The position numbers and the translations under genes are program-made. DNA of 35,899 bases from JAHFRG01 sp036522275 (lineage in GTDB: Bacteria; Pseudomonadota; Gammaproteobacteria; Burkholderiales; JAHFRG01): positions 1 to 35,899 of the forward strand of contig DATDGC010000006.1 in NCBI GenBank assembly GCA_036522275.1, in the 5' to 3' direction. The notes below the pieces were generated by a model. That model was not told the origin of the DNA and made no database searches. It worked only from the letters and a program-made list of their open reading frames with translations. Numbering within the stretch: position 1 is the stretch's first letter; each line of letters starts with the position of its first letter. Of this stretch, positions 17,238 through 24,960 are shown piece after piece.

Positions 17238-17324
17238 GCCGAGATGGCGGAATTGGTAGACGCACCAGGTTCAGGTCCTGGCGGTGGCAACACTGTGGAG
17301 GTTCGAGTCCTCTTCTCGGCACCA
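17238..17324 (+). tRNA. tRNA-Leu (anticodon CAG)
   Basis: The 87-nt gene encodes CCA. The acceptor GCCGAGA pairs fully with TCTCGGC. The D-stem is GCG/CGC, the anticodon stem CCAGG/CCTGG carries loop TTCAGGT with anticodon CAG at 17272-17274, a long variable arm is present, and the T-loop is TTCGAGT. All features of a class II leucine tRNA are intact. Its 3' 71 nt is the left attachment site of the island that follows. Confidence 0.96.
17254..17324 (+). repeat. Left attachment site (attL) within tRNA-Leu
   Basis: The 71-nt 3' segment of tRNA-Leu, from TGGTAGACGC in the D-loop to the CCA end, recurs as a direct repeat at 25935-26005 with a single mismatch (17275 G versus 25956 T). The integrase remnant starts about 100 nt inside this end, as expected for a tRNA-inserted element. 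Confidence 0.85.
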
Positions 17325-17420
17325 AGATCACGAGAGTAAGATTCTACCTTACTTGTCAATTAGCTGGTTTCCCGGTCGGGTTCCGAGTGATCCAAGGTGG
17401 TGATCCAATTTTCAAGGATC

Positions 17421-17592
17421 GCTCGCTGGGCTTCAACTTGCCACGCACCTGGTGCGCTCGCGCCACGGCATCTTCTGTTTCCGCTATGTCATTCCCGCAA
17501 AGCTGCGCCCACGATTCGGCATCCGCCGGTAAATCCGCCATTCCCTGAACACGCGCGAATCCGATCAGGTGTTGGTATCGACATTGTATTGA
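17421..17592 (+). pseudogene. Tyrosine-recombinase integrase remnant (N-terminal DUF6538-like region)
   Basis: One plus-strand frame reads ATHLVRSRHGIFCFRYVIPA then KLRPRFGIRR, a stop at 17530-17532, then IRHSLNTRESDQVLV and a stop at 17590-17592. The pattern HLxRRxGxYYFRxxIPxxLRxxFGxREIRxSLxTRxxxxA is the N-terminus of tyrosine-recombinase phage integrases with a DUF6538 domain. Only about 55 residues are left; the catalytic domain with the Arg-His-Arg-Tyr residues is gone. The position next to attL and the orientation away from the tRNA fit the integrase that inserted this island. Confidence 0.7.
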
Positions 17593-17955
17593 GCCGTTTG
17601 ACACCAGGATTTCCACTGGCAACTGACTGCGATAGACACGGATGGAACAAGACCAAAACTGGCAGTCAAGCAATACTGGGACGCTCAATCGAGCGTGAAA
17701 CTACCGGGTCAATCCATGGCGGAAATCGACACCGAGTGAAGCGGCAGTTTCCTGCCCAATGATCGTTTACTGTCCGAAGCATCCTCGGGATGGCACGCGA
17801 CGAGCAGCAGTGGACCGATACGGTCCCGAAAGTGTAGCTGCTTTCGTGGTGAAGTGGGGCGCGACCGGTAGCTGACGCGAGAAGAGGCAGCGTAGTTGAT
17901 TACGGCTGAGTTTCTGCGCCTCTGTGGTGGGGTTCTTAACGCGTGCGTGCGCCGA

Positions 17956-18768
17956 TCAGCCTTCCTCCAGAAGTAATACTTCCCCGCGGCTTGTCTCGAT
18001 TCCGTCCCCGCTCCAGCGGCGGTAGCGCCCGGCGAACTGCTCGTCGGTGATAGTAAGCCCCCGTCCGCGCAGGTAGCCGAGCACCAGTCGCAACGCCACC
18101 GGACGGTAGGTGCAGGCGTAGGCGAAGGTGGGTAGCAGTTCCGCCGGCTGGCACGAAGCGACCGTTCCGCGCTTCATGCCGGCGCCGGTCCGCAATCCGA
18201 GCCGACCGAGGACCACTACAGTGCCGGCCAGCATGTTGACCCCGGTGAAATCACCGCTGTTCCCACCCACCGCAACGAGGCCGCGCCGCATACCGCTGCC
18301 GATCTCGTTGCCGGCGTTGCCATAGATGATGATCTCCCCACCGCGAGCGCCAACGCGTTCGCCGCGCAAGGCGCTGCCCACCAGATGACCGGCGTTGCCC
18401 TTCACCACGATCCGCCCGCCCGACATCTCACCACCAACCCAATCTGCGGCGTTGCCCTCGACCAAAATTTCGCCGCCCTTCATGCCGGCACCGAGATGCA
18501 TTCCGGCGTTGCCCTCGATAACAATCCGGCCGTGCGTCATGCCGGCGCCAATCATCTTTACCCGAAAAACATCGCCGACAACGCGCAACTCGCCGTCGGG
18601 CCGGCCTTCGACCCGGAAGAAATCCCCGAGTGCGACCTGCTGGTTCCCGTAAAGGACCTTGGCAGCGGCGACCTGCGTGGCAGTCATTCCTTCGAACCGC
18701 TGCGGGACAAGCGTCTCCGCCTCGAGAGGAACATCCGGTTGGGTGTGCAGAGTAAGCGTGAGGCTCAT
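17956..18768 (-). CDS. fhcC: Formylmethanofuran dehydrogenase/Fhc complex subunit C
   Basis: The 270-residue protein is a right-handed beta-helix of the GXGXG family. Its repeating motif GNAGxxxGxxMxGGxIxVxGN runs from about residue 70 to 210 (GNAGMHLGAGMKGGEILVEG, GNAADWVGGEMSGGRIVVKG, and others). In FwdABCD and FhcABCD, subunit C binds at the base of subunit A and scaffolds the complex. It is the last gene of the set, 48 nt after the formyltransferase gene. Whether it should be called FhcC or FwdC depends on whether the complex is redox-active; see the B subunit. Confidence 0.92.
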   Translation of the reverse strand: MSLTLTLHTQPDVPLEAETLVPQRFEGMTATQVAAAKVLYGNQQVALGDFFRVEGRPDGELRVVGDVFRVKMIGAGMTHGRIVIEGNAGMHLGAGMKGGEILVEGNAADWVGGEMSGGRIVVKGNAGHLVGSALRGERVGARGGEIIIYGNAGNEIGSGMRRGLVAVGGNSGDFTGVNMLAGTVVVLGRLGLRTGAGMKRGTVASCQPAELLPTFAYACTYRPVALRLVLGYLRGRGLTITDEQFAGRYRRWSGDGIETSRGEVLLLEEG

Positions 18769-18816
18769 GTCATAACCTTGCGTGGGTGGCCCATGCTGAC
18801 GGATTCGATCTGCGCC

Positions 18817-19701
18817 CTATAGCAGGCTGCGCAGCTCGATCTTGTACTGTCCCAGGTTGCCCCCATAGTTGCCGGCGGAGATCTGCCGTATCCCCGGTTG
18901 CGCCGCTGCTGCGAGCCCACGCCGCATGGCCTCCCGGACTGCCTCCAGGTCCAGGCCATCGAGGACGATCTCGAGTACGCACCCGATCTCTTGGGCAAGT
19001 TCAGTTGCTTTCGATACCGCCCGCAGCGTCGGACAATAGGCATCGTTGGTGGATGCGATGACTGACTTATAACGGGAGCCGACCTTGCTGCCACTTCGCA
19101 CCACGCCGTCCGGAAACGGCAGGATCACACCGGGAACCATCCGCATGGCATTGACCGCCGCCTCCGCTGCGGCAAGTGTTGGCAACATGTCCTCGCCCAG
19201 AAGCAGCAGATTGCCGCCGCCGACTGCGGGCTGAACGCCGAAGCGTTCCTCCACGACGAACTCCCCGTCCATCACCGGCACGCGCCAGAAGCGGCGCCCG
19301 TCGAAAAGCTTGGCTGCCTGGAAGCCGTCGCCGAAATAGCGCAGCAGGCCACCAACTACTACTGTGTTCTCGCTCGCCAATGCGTTGAAGCAGGCGGTGG
19401 TGGGGCAGGTCATGACGCACTGCCCGATGCGTTCGACCAGACGCTTGCCCACGCCCTCGGCACTGGTGGCGAACAGCAGCACCATCACTCCCGGCCGCCC
19501 GTCCGGGGTTTCTCCGGCAGGGACCACGCGCTCGATGCCGGCCTCGCATTTGCAGCCGATTACCGAGGTCGCGAAGCCGGTCATGGTGCGCGCCGCCGCG
19601 GCCGCCCATTTCTCGTTCTCGGCGGTGATCAGCACCCGTGCGCCCCACATGGCGAACGCCTCGGCAAAGGTATCCACGACAGTAACGCCGTTGATCAGCA
19701 T
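18817..19701 (-). CDS. fhcD: Formylmethanofuran:tetrahydromethanopterin formyltransferase
   Basis: The 294-residue Ftr/FhcD moves the formyl group between formylmethanofuran (or bacterial methylofuran) and tetrahydromethanopterin. Length and motifs fit the family: MLINGVTVVDTFAEAFAMWG at the start, GFATSVIGCKCEAGIER, CVMTCPTTACFNA, and GSKVGSRYKSVIASTNDAYCPTLR in the second half. Two ferredoxin-like lobes are expected. It lies between the A and C subunit genes, 55 nt after fwdA. In methylotrophs this protein is a subunit of Fhc; in archaea it is a separate enzyme. Confidence 0.95.
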   Translation of the reverse strand: MLINGVTVVDTFAEAFAMWGARVLITAENEKWAAAAARTMTGFATSVIGCKCEAGIERVVPAGETPDGRPGVMVLLFATSAEGVGKRLVERIGQCVMTCPTTACFNALASENTVVVGGLLRYFGDGFQAAKLFDGRRFWRVPVMDGEFVVEERFGVQPAVGGGNLLLLGEDMLPTLAAAEAAVNAMRMVPGVILPFPDGVVRSGSKVGSRYKSVIASTNDAYCPTLRAVSKATELAQEIGCVLEIVLDGLDLEAVREAMRRGLAAAAQPGIRQISAGNYGGNLGQYKIELRSLL

Positions 19702-19756
19702 TACCGGTCGCCGCGAGTGAGCACGGCGCTAACGTTCCCGGGAGAGAACATGGCCT

Positions 19757-21433
19757 TCACCCTCCACCCGGTCCACTTGCAGCCGCGCGCTGCTTGAGCG
19801 TCGGAATGACCTCGTGGGGCCCGAGGTAGCTGTCGTCCACCGCATAGTTGTTGAAGCGGATCGAATAGTAATCGTCGAAGAACGGGCGGATCACATCCAC
19901 AATTTGCGGATCGTAATCGGGAGACACGTGTAGTATTCGCCCCTGGTGTTCCGCCCGGAACTCGTGGTCCTCGACGACCACCTGCCCGTCCTTGATGACA
20001 TAGCGCGGTGCCCCGAACATGCGCTCCTTGTCCTCGTCCTCGTCGTAGATCGTGATGTCGGCGTCCGCCCCTGGCCCGAGATGCCCCTTGTTCGCCAGGC
20101 CCAGCAACCTTGCCGGGCCGGCGCGGGTGACGATGGCGATCTCCTGGAGCGTGTACTCGCGGTCCAGGCCATCGGCGAGCGCGGTCTGCCGCAACGCCCT
20201 CGGATTGATCTTGCGCATCTCCTCCTTGCGGAATTCGCGATCCATCAGCAGGCGAATGAGCCGCGGATAGCTCATGAACGAGCCGCCGTTGGGATGATCG
20301 GTGGAGAACACCATGCGCCAGGGATCTTTCGAGAGCAGGAACAATTCGAGCCCGATCGCCCATTGCAGGGCATGGGTATACACGTTGTCCTGGTAGGCGA
20401 AGGGAAGGATGCCGCATCCGGACTCGTGCTCGGTGTCGGAATTCACCCATTTGCTACCGGCATAGCGCGAAAGCATGTAGGCGAGCGGCGCGTCCGCCGT
20501 CATGATCGTCGACTTGCCGAACATCACCTGGCCCACGTCGGCGCTGATGTTCGGGTGCGTGTTGACGTATTCGGCGATTTCCTTCGCCCGCGAAGTCGGG
20601 TTGTGGCTGGACTTGCCGGGCACCTCGCCGTAGCTGTGGAATTGGATATGCGCGATGTGGGCGCGATGCCCCTCGGCAATGCGCATGGTCTCCAGGGTGC
20701 TGGCGTAGTTTCCGGAGTGGCCGAGGTTGTTGCAGTGGATGTGCGCCGGATGCGGTAATCCCAGCTCGTCTACCGCTTCGATCAACGCTCCGATCACTTG
20801 CCGGGGCGTCAACTCGAACGACTCTATCTTCTCGTCCAGCTTCGTGATGTTCGCATTGCGCCGGCCCTTCCACGCCTCATCGCCCCCGGGATTGACGAGC
20901 TTGGCGGTGTACGCCTTGGTCGCCGCGAGCCACCACGCGACCGCGTCGCGGAATTCCTCGCGCCGTCCCTGTTCCAGCAGCTTGTAGAGCAGCACGTTGT
21001 TGCCCATCAGTATGTAGAAGCCCTTGTCGATGACGGGCGTGTCGTGGAATTCCTCCAGCGTGTGGCGCGCGCCTATGGGCGGCACTGCCGCCTCCATGGC
21101 TGTGGTGTAACCGAGCAGGGCGTAGCGGTAGCCGGTGGTGAAGGTGGAAGGAACAGTGCCGCCGACGCCGGAGCGGGTGAACGCCGTGCGCGGGTGCACA
21201 TCGTGCCGGTGGTCCTCCGGCTGTAGCTTGCGCGCGAGGTTGACCTTGGGGCCGGCGATGTGGCAATGCATGTCCACACCGCCCGGCATGATCACCAGCC
21301 CCTTGGCATCGATCCGCCTCGCCCCCGGCGGGACGTCGCTCACGATCTTGCCGTTGGCGACGCAGATGTCGCGAACTTCGCCGTCGACGCCATTCGCAGG
21401 GTCATACACGCGACCATTTGCGATGTGCAGCAC
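19757..21433 (-). CDS. fhcA: Formylmethanofuran dehydrogenase/Fhc subunit A (amidohydrolase)
   Basis: The 558-residue amidohydrolase-fold subunit interconverts formylmethanofuran and formate plus methanofuran at a binuclear metal site. The site appears complete: His56 and His58 in DMHCHIAG, the carboxylated lysine at Lys178 (AYTAKLVNPGG, the same number as in archaeal FwdA), His231/His233 in HIHCNNLG, histidines at 262-266 and Asp379 in STDHPNGG. The start is GTG at 21433. It follows the B gene by 26 nt. In the archaeal enzyme a tunnel carries formate from subunit B to this site; in methylotrophic Fhc the site only hydrolyses the formyl group. Confidence 0.95.
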   Translation of the reverse strand: MLHIANGRVYDPANGVDGEVRDICVANGKIVSDVPPGARRIDAKGLVIMPGGVDMHCHIAGPKVNLARKLQPEDHRHDVHPRTAFTRSGVGGTVPSTFTTGYRYALLGYTTAMEAAVPPIGARHTLEEFHDTPVIDKGFYILMGNNVLLYKLLEQGRREEFRDAVAWWLAATKAYTAKLVNPGGDEAWKGRRNANITKLDEKIESFELTPRQVIGALIEAVDELGLPHPAHIHCNNLGHSGNYASTLETMRIAEGHRAHIAHIQFHSYGEVPGKSSHNPTSRAKEIAEYVNTHPNISADVGQVMFGKSTIMTADAPLAYMLSRYAGSKWVNSDTEHESGCGILPFAYQDNVYTHALQWAIGLELFLLSKDPWRMVFSTDHPNGGSFMSYPRLIRLLMDREFRKEEMRKINPRALRQTALADGLDREYTLQEIAIVTRAGPARLLGLANKGHLGPGADADITIYDEDEDKERMFGAPRYVIKDGQVVVEDHEFRAEHQGRILHVSPDYDPQIVDVIRPFFDDYYSIRFNNYAVDDSYLGPHEVIPTLKQRAAASGPGGG

Positions 21434-21459
21434 GATGGCTCCGGGATTGGCTGGCGCCC

Positions 21460-22797
21460 TTATGCGGCGCGCATGGCGGGAACGCGGTTCCCGCCGAGCA
21501 GTTCGCGCACACGCTCCTTGATCCGGGTGAGCACTTCCTCGTCGCTCGGGTAGGGCGACGGCAACGCCGCACGCAGGGAAATGGCTACATCGTCCATGCG
21601 GTACACCGTACCGGGAACACTGATGCCATAGGTCGCAGTCGTGATCGCCACCCGTGCGAGCTTGCTGGTGTGGGTAGTCTTGGGATCCAGCACGATCACG
21701 GGGATGCGCCGCAGGTGTTCGATGGCGCCCTGCGGGAAATTGGCAGCGGGATCGGCGGCGATGATGAGTGCCGCGTCCGCTTCGCCGCGCCCCAGCAGGT
21801 CCACGGACGTGAATTCGCCCGGGTTGAAACGCGGATAGCCGCGCCCCAGGTTAACGCCGAACGGGAAGCCTGTCTGCCACGCCACCACGTTGTCCGCACC
21901 GGTGACGTTGCCGTGGCCGCGCACCGGTTTGGCCACGAAATGGGTGTATTCGTTGAGATCGGTGGCGAGCGCAAGCAGTGCCCCGGAATTGAAATGCCGG
22001 CCTCGCGTCATGGTGAGCCCCATGCCGAATAGCAGCGCCCCGAAGCGGCAGTTCTTCATGCGCTGCGCGAGGTCTTCCAGTGTGGCGAGAGGGACGCCGG
22101 TCACCTGCTCGATCGCGGGATCCACCCGCCGCCCCTTAACCAGCGCACGCAGCGCCCACAGCAACTCGAAATCGCGCTGTGGTTTCACCTGCACGAAGAT
22201 GTCCGCCACCGCCGCGCTCGGGCTGCGGCGCACATCCACCAGCACCACGGTGCGATCTTTCCTGCCGTTCGGCACGTACATCCCCTTGGCTGTCACCGTA
22301 TAGCGCGTAAACAGGCGCGGATGGGACTCCGCCGGATTGCCCCCCCAAAATACCAGGAGGTCGGCGCGGTTACGGATCTCACCCAAGGTCGCCGTGCTTT
22401 CCCCGACGCCCTCGAATGCCATGCCGGACGGTCCATGGCAGACCGAGGTGGTGGTATCTATGTTGCCGCCGATCATGTCGGCGATCGCCACAGCCTGGCG
22501 CTGCGCCTCACACGTGGTGTCGGACAATCCGTAGATCAATGGAAAGCGCGCCTTGGCCAGAATTTGTGCGGCGGCGTCGATCGCCTCCTCCGTGCTCGCT
22601 TCGCGCCCTTCGATGAGCGCGAACGGGCGGCTTTCGTTACCACCATGCTCCTTGAACCAGGCGCGCCCGAGCACACAGGCGTTCTCCGCCTTGGTGATCT
22701 TGTGGGCGTCCAGATCCACGGTAAGGTGCATGTCGTCGCATACGCAACCGCAGAAGGTGCAGGTGGCGTCATTGATGATGCGGATGTTGTTGCTCAT
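21460..22797 (-). CDS. fwdB: Formylmethanofuran dehydrogenase subunit B with intact Fe-S and Mo/W-ligand residues
   Basis: The 445-residue protein is a molybdopterin oxidoreductase of the FmdB/FwdB family. At the N-terminus Cys13, Cys16, Cys20 and Cys41 (CxxCxxxC plus NAC) form a [4Fe-4S] site. Cys120-His121 in TSVCHGPSG matches the Cys118-His119 that bind and flank tungsten in archaeal FwdB, and Arg293 in PVRGHGNVTG matches the conserved active-site arginine. From memory of the family, FhcB of Methylobacterium-type methylotrophs lacks these residues. The ATG at 22797 follows AGGAGG by 10 nt; longer upstream frames are not real. Redox activity is inferred, not shown. Confidence 0.9.
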   Translation of the reverse strand: MSNNIRIINDATCTFCGCVCDDMHLTVDLDAHKITKAENACVLGRAWFKEHGGNESRPFALIEGREASTEEAIDAAAQILAKARFPLIYGLSDTTCEAQRQAVAIADMIGGNIDTTTSVCHGPSGMAFEGVGESTATLGEIRNRADLLVFWGGNPAESHPRLFTRYTVTAKGMYVPNGRKDRTVVLVDVRRSPSAAVADIFVQVKPQRDFELLWALRALVKGRRVDPAIEQVTGVPLATLEDLAQRMKNCRFGALLFGMGLTMTRGRHFNSGALLALATDLNEYTHFVAKPVRGHGNVTGADNVVAWQTGFPFGVNLGRGYPRFNPGEFTSVDLLGRGEADAALIIAADPAANFPQGAIEHLRRIPVIVLDPKTTHTSKLARVAITTATYGISVPGTVYRMDDVAISLRAALPSPYPSDEEVLTRIKERVRELLGGNRVPAMRAA

Positions 22798-22817
22798 GAT
22801 GTGCGTACCTCCTGGCC

Positions 22818-23165
22818 TTACCCGGAGACCGGTTCGACCGTTACCTCGATGTGCTTGGAGATGGGCATCCCGCTGCCGGCCGTGTCGCTTGCCATCAGCC
22901 GGCTGGAAAGCGGGCCGTAGGCGATGAACAGCAGCCCGGGCGGCAGGTCCTTGGTCGTTCGCCCCTTGCAACGCACGTCCACCTCACCGCTGGCGCTACG
23001 CAGGCGTACCGGGTCGCCGTCCTTGAGGCCGAGCCGCGCCATGTCCTCCGCGTTCATCTCCACTGTGGAAGAGACCTCGATGTATTCGGCTTCGAGCTTG
23101 CCGGCACAGAGCGAAGTGCCTTGTCGCGACGTGCGCCCGCCGATCAGTGTCATGGTTTCGGGCAC
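22818..23165 (-). CDS. fwdD: Formylmethanofuran dehydrogenase subunit D (molybdopterin-dinucleotide-binding)
   Basis: The 115-residue protein is a stand-alone molybdopterin-dinucleotide-binding beta-barrel domain of the FmdD/FwdD type. Motifs include LIGGRTSRQG at the start, VEMNAEDMARLGLKDGDPVRL, and TAGSGMPISKHIEVTVEP at the end. In archaeal Fwd, subunit D completes the pterin site with subunit B. A GTG at 23165 follows AAGGAG with proper spacing and is taken as the start; an ATG at 23153 is the alternative. It ends 20 nt before fwdB. The Fhc complex of methylotrophs has no such subunit, so its presence supports a metal-pterin enzyme here. Confidence 0.85.
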   Translation of the reverse strand: MPETMTLIGGRTSRQGTSLCAGKLEAEYIEVSSTVEMNAEDMARLGLKDGDPVRLRSASGEVDVRCKGRTTKDLPPGLLFIAYGPLSSRLMASDTAGSGMPISKHIEVTVEPVSG

Positions 23166-23216
23166 GATGGTTTTCTCCTTTAGCTATCCACATTCGAACA
23201 TAGGCTACTCGCACCG

Positions 23217-24599
23217 TCAAGGACCGTCGAGGCACTGAAGCATCTCGGCCACGCGCGTGAACTTCTCGCGCGGTTTGCCCTTGGGCTGGCCGCGCGCGAC
23301 CTCCGCTGCGTCGATCTTGAGCCAGTCAGCGAGGCTTACGACGCGCACGCCGCGCGCCGCAAGCAGCGGCTCCAGAGCTTCGGCGCCGTCTTTCGCCGCG
23401 GGCGCCAAGCGGGGAAAGTCGGCGAGCAGCGACTTGACTGTGGCTATGCTGTCGGCCCGGTTGGTGCCGATGATCCCGCTCGGTCCGCGCTTGATCCAGC
23501 CTGTCGCATAAAGCCCCGACACCACGGCGCTGTCGCCATCCACAATGCGCCCGTCCTGGGTCGGGAATACGCCCCGGCGGGCGTCGAACGGAACGCCCGG
23601 GATCGGCACCCCGGAATATCCGATGCTGCGGAACAGCAGCCCGCATTGCAGCAGATCGGTTTCACCGGTTTCCCGCGCCACTTGCTGGAAGGGGGCGCCT
23701 TCGAGCCGATTGCGCACCAACACCACCTGCTCCATGCGTGTGGCGCCCGTGATTGCAACCGGGCTCTTCAGAAAGTGAAAGACAATGCGGCGCGGCTTGC
23801 CGGTCGGGGCGCGGGTAGCGAACACGCGGAAGATCTCGACGTTTTTCGTACTCACGAAGTTGCTCTTGACTTCGAGTTCAGCGACGCTTTCGGCATTGAG
23901 TTCCATGTCCTGCGGATCGACGACGGCATCGCAGCTGGCCAACTCTCCCAGTTCCTTCAGTTCCTTGTTGGTGAACTTGGCTTGCGCCGCGCCGCGCCGC
24001 CCGATGACATGTATATCCCGCACGCGGCTCGCTGCCAAGGCGTCCAGGGCATGCTCTGCGATGTCTGTGGCCTTGAGCTCATCGACCGACTTGGCGAGGA
24101 TGCGGCAGACGTCTGCCGCGACGTTGCCCTGACCGACGATGGCCACAACTTCGGCAGACAGGTCGAAGCTGCGCTCCCGGTAGTCCGGATGGCTGTTATA
24201 CCAAGCGACAAACTCGGTGGCGGTGTGGCTGCCCGGGAGATCCTCGCCGGGGACGCCGAGATGGCGATCAGTTTCCGCGCCGCATGCAAAAATGACGCCG
24301 TGATAATGGGCGCGCAGCTCTTCAACCGTCACGTCGCGTCCGACCGCGACATTACTCAGCAGATTAAAGTGGGGCAGGCGCGCGATCACAGCGTAGACCA
24401 GGATCGCTTCCTTGAGCTTGGGATGGTCCGGCGCCACGCCATAGCGCACCAACCCATAGGGCGCGGGCAGCCGCTCGATCATGTCGACGCTTACGTTCTG
24501 ACCGCTCTTGAGCAGCGCCTCCGCGGCATAGAAGCCGCTTGGACCGGCGCCCACCACCGCCACGCGAAGCGGGTTACCTGCGGTTCCCGGCGCGTCCAT
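23217..24599 (-). CDS. fprA: FprA-type ferredoxin-NADP reductase
   Basis: The 460-residue flavoprotein resembles FprA/adrenodoxin reductase. It has an FAD-binding VVGAGPSGFYAAE motif at residues 15-27, APYGLVRYGVAPDHPK, an NADP-binding VAIVGQGNVAADVCR near residue 150, and the C-terminal GWIKRGPSGIIGTNRADS. These enzymes pass electrons between NADP(H) and ferredoxin. It lies 12 nt after the ferredoxin gene and 51 nt before fwdD, so it very probably links the ferredoxin to NADP(H) for the dehydrogenase. It begins at ATG 24599. Confidence 0.93.
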   Translation of the reverse strand: MDAPGTAGNPLRVAVVGAGPSGFYAAEALLKSGQNVSVDMIERLPAPYGLVRYGVAPDHPKLKEAILVYAVIARLPHFNLLSNVAVGRDVTVEELRAHYHGVIFACGAETDRHLGVPGEDLPGSHTATEFVAWYNSHPDYRERSFDLSAEVVAIVGQGNVAADVCRILAKSVDELKATDIAEHALDALAASRVRDIHVIGRRGAAQAKFTNKELKELGELASCDAVVDPQDMELNAESVAELEVKSNFVSTKNVEIFRVFATRAPTGKPRRIVFHFLKSPVAITGATRMEQVVLVRNRLEGAPFQQVARETGETDLLQCGLLFRSIGYSGVPIPGVPFDARRGVFPTQDGRIVDGDSAVVSGLYATGWIKRGPSGIIGTNRADSIATVKSLLADFPRLAPAAKDGAEALEPLLAARGVRVVSLADWLKIDAAEVARGQPKGKPREKFTRVAEMLQCLDGP

Positions 24600-24611
24600 G
24601 CCAGGCTGGTG

Positions 24612-24917
24612 TCAGTAGCCGAGCGCCGTTTTGCGCTCCTCCGCCCCGGGCAGCGGGTCCTGCTTGTCGCTTATCACGGGGAGCGCCTGCGAGCGCTCGG
24701 CGTTGATCTCGATGTAGTGGCGCTTGTCCTCGGGGATGTCGTCATCAGCATAGATCGCGTGCACCGGGCATATTGGAATGCAAGCGCTGCACTGGATGCA
24801 CACCAGATTGTCGATGTACAGCATGTTGTCGTCAGCGTGGAAACAGGCAACGGGGCACACCGTGACGCAGTCGGTGAAGCGGCATCCTTTGCAGTTGTCG
24901 GTGACAATGGTGGTCAT
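24612..24917 (-). CDS. fdxA: Seven-iron ferredoxin (FdxA type)
   Basis: The 101-residue ferredoxin has the cysteine pattern of 7Fe FdxA proteins. Cys9, Cys17 and Cys50 would bind a [3Fe-4S] cluster, Cys21, Cys40, Cys43 and Cys46 a [4Fe-4S] cluster, and Cys12 and Cys25 are extra, as in Azotobacter ferredoxin I. The C-terminal IEINAERSQALPVI region is also typical. It is cotranscribed with the reductase downstream. Archaeal Fwd uses polyferredoxin subunits (FwdF/FwdG), which are missing here, so this small carrier probably takes their place. Confidence 0.93.
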   Translation of the reverse strand: MTTIVTDNCKGCRFTDCVTVCPVACFHADDNMLYIDNLVCIQCSACIPICPVHAIYADDDIPEDKRHYIEINAERSQALPVISDKQDPLPGAEERKTALGY

Positions 24918-24960
24918 GATGTCTCCACGTGTGTTGTAGGGAAGGGTCGGGGATAGTCTC

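Noticed and set aside
17593..17955. Further island genes between the integrase remnant and fhcC
   Set aside because: No frame gives a recognisable or uninterrupted product; only short, stop-rich frames are present.
19701..20450. Minus-strand frame of 249 codons overlapping the A subunit gene
   Set aside because: It is an alternate frame of fhcA; the amidohydrolase frame carries all catalytic motifs.
23646..24956. Plus-strand frame of 436 codons
   Set aside because: Antisense to the FprA reductase and ferredoxin genes, with no recognisable motif.
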